Positions 62,691-64,000 of a DNA stretch of 64,000 nucleotides are shown here, piece by piece. The DNA is taken from NCBI RefSeq assembly GCF_014197245.1, contig NZ_JACIFF010000007.1:283916-347915 (forward strand), given 5' to 3'. The stretch comes from Neolewinella aquimaris (GTDB lineage Bacteria; Bacteroidota; Bacteroidia; Chitinophagales; Saprospiraceae). Position 1 is the first letter of the stretch. Each line of letters starts with the position of its first letter. The notes beneath the pieces are model-generated. The model saw nothing but the letters and a program-made list of their open reading frames with translations. It had not been told where the DNA came from and made no database searches. The translations under genes and the position numbers were made by a program.

Positions 62691-64000
62691 ATGGAATTCA
62701 CTCAGAAAGCCATATCACTAGTTTTAAGTATTGCATTATACCGTACGATTACCGTTTCGCTGCTGGCATTACTTGCAATTCCGGTTCACGCACAGCTAAA
62801 CGGTAGCTATACGATCGGTGGATCAAGTCCTGACTATCCTAGCTTCAGCGCGGCCACTACGGCCTTACAAAGCTCAGGGGTCAGTGGTCCGGTGGTCTTC
62901 GTTGTCGCTACCGGCGATTACAACGAGCAGGTCACACTAGAAGCCGTAACCGGAGCCTCGGCCACCAACACTATAACGTTTGAGTCAGCCAGTGGGGTGA
63001 GTACCGATGTGAACGTGTACTTCGCGGCAACTTCGAGTTCGAACAACTACGTTATTCGTCTAAGCGATGCCGCACACTACCGGCTCCGAAATATTACGGT
63101 AACGGCCACCGGTACTATCTACTCCCGGGCGGTCCACGGCCAGAACGGACTCCAGGACCTGCTCATCGAGGGCTGCCGCCTTACCTCCTCGGCAACGAGT
63201 ACGGGCTCAACCTCCGCCGGTATTTACCTGGAGCCCATACTGTCCGAAAGCGTGCGCATCCACGACAGCTACTTCTCCGGCGGTGCCTACGCCCTCTACT
63301 ACAAAAATGGTAACGGAGCGGTAAGTGGTACGGAGTTTACCGACAACGTGGTCGAGGATTCCTACAACGGTGTTCACCTGGAAGACCTGGCGGATGTACT
63401 CGTTACCGGAAATCGCATCACCAACCCCGCACGGACGGATGCTCAAAGGGCTCTATACTTAAACAATTGCGATGCCGCTGCCGCCTCGCCCAGCTTGGTA
63501 GCCAACAACTTCCTGACCGCCACCAGCGGCAATCGAGTACTCTTTGCCGCCAACAGCGACAACCTGCGCCTCTACCACAACAGCCTCAACCAGCGGGGAA
63601 CGGGCACAGCACTTTTTTTATTAAGCAATCCAGATGTAGAGGTGAAGAGCAACATCCTCCACGCCACCAGCGGCTACGCGGCAGACGTAAGCAGTAACCC
63701 TAACCTAGACATGGACTACAACGACCTGTACACCACGGGCACCTACCTGACGCGCTACAACGGTACGCCCCTGACCGACCTGGCCGCCTGGCAGTCCGCC
63801 TCCGAACAGGGCGACAACTCCCTCAGTTTCGCCCCCCAGTACCTCTCCGAGACCGACCTGCACGCCCAGGCCCCGGCCCTGGCCACCGCCGGGGTGTTCC
63901 AGGCCGCCGTCCCCGACGACATCGACGGCGAGGTCCGCGGCGATCCCCCCAGCATCGGTGCCGATGAATATTCCGCCGCACCACTGCAACCGCTTGCGGG
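62691..64000 (+). CDS. Secreted right-handed beta-helix protein, 3'-truncated by the window end
   Basis: The frame starts at ATG 62691 and remains open to the last base, giving at least 436 codons. A signal peptide (YRTITVSLLALLAIPVHAQ) is followed by a pectate-lyase-like right-handed helix, as seen in a run of short strands with Asn/Gly turns (NYVIRLSDAAHYRLRNITVT, LLIEGCRLTSS, VRIHDSYFSGGAYALYY, VLVTGNRIT, LRLYHNSLNQRGTGTALFL). The text ends GDPPSIGADEYSAAP, the common Bacteroidota ending of such domains before further modules. Likely a T9SS substrate acting as an adhesin or on polysaccharide; the C-terminus is outside the window. Confidence 0.88.
   Translation, partial: MEFTQKAISLVLSIALYRTITVSLLALLAIPVHAQLNGSYTIGGSSPDYPSFSAATTALQSSGVSGPVVFVVATGDYNEQVTLEAVTGASATNTITFESASGVSTDVNVYFAATSSSNNYVIRLSDAAHYRLRNITVTATGTIYSRAVHGQNGLQDLLIEGCRLTSSATSTGSTSAGIYLEPILSESVRIHDSYFSGGAYALYYKNGNGAVSGTEFTDNVVEDSYNGVHLEDLADVLVTGNRITNPARTDAQRALYLNNCDAAAASPSLVANNFLTATSGNRVLFAANSDNLRLYHNSLNQRGTGTALFLLSNPDVEVKSNILHATSGYAADVSSNPNLDMDYNDLYTTGTYLTRYNGTPLTDLAAWQSASEQGDNSLSFAPQYLSETDLHAQAPALATAGVFQAAVPDDIDGEVRGDPPSIGADEYSAAPLQPLA

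Overview
The window looks like a chromosomal segment of a GC-rich member of the Bacteroidota, most like the Saprospiria (Lewinella-type). That placement is inferred from several signs. Large secreted proteins end in type IX secretion (T9SS) sorting domains. Promoter boxes of the form TAnnTTTG, typical of the phylum, lie before several genes and the tRNA. Start codons mostly lack Shine-Dalgarno sequences. HisB is the bifunctional HAD-phosphatase/dehydratase form. Lipoproteins and outer-membrane proteins are abundant.

Layout. Positions 1-4.6 kb hold a truncated SDR oxidoreductase, tatC, a TPR membrane protein, a cluster of four ~160-200 bp repeats, and hemW, whose usual start codon is missing. 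Positions 4.6-10.6 kb hold a small OMP-like protein, a predicted two-gene unit (SGNH/beta-propeller/cytochrome c lipoprotein plus ThuA-like lipoprotein), a Crp-type regulator and a DinB-type protein. A tRNA-Phe and hisG-hisD-hisC-hisB follow (10.7-15.5 kb). Next come a very large outer-membrane barrel protein, trmB, a small membrane protein and a TPR lipoprotein (15.6-22.1 kb). Positions 22.3-34 kb hold a patatin fused to a receiver-like domain, a secreted reprolysin-type metalloprotease, an S10 carboxypeptidase-like protein, an ABC exporter, a YfcC-type carrier and a metzincin lipoprotein. Positions 34.1-36.3 kb are AT-richer and atypical: a divergent M19 dipeptidase-like gene and the broken tail of a T9SS substrate. 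Positions 36.4-43.6 kb are housekeeping: polA, an HNH protein, a GreA-like protein, a MazG-like protein, recA and glyA. Then come a GH3/beta-lactamase fusion, an M48 lipoprotein, a dipeptide epimerase, and a signalling cluster of pseudo-receiver, LytTR regulator and TPR histidine kinase (43.7-52.9 kb). The window ends with a 2139-residue T9SS substrate, der, rnhB and the start of a beta-helix secreted protein.

How the parts relate. The polA-glyA stretch and der/rnhB are core information and one-carbon genes. GH3/beta-lactamase and dipeptide epimerase fit cell-wall peptide and muropeptide recycling. The secreted proteases, S10 peptidase and giant T9SS proteins fit a surface-attached, polymer-degrading life. 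The kinase and LytTR regulator are adjacent and very likely form one two-component pathway.

The least ordinary signals are five: the patatin-receiver fusion; a dispersed repeat family that lies against the start or end of several genes and may have cost two of them their ATG; a decayed duplicate response regulator whose C-terminus is repeat sequence; a set of promoter boxes exactly 4-5 nt before ATG, implying leaderless mRNAs; and the AT-rich M19-like island. No CRISPR array, transposase, integrase or rRNA was seen.
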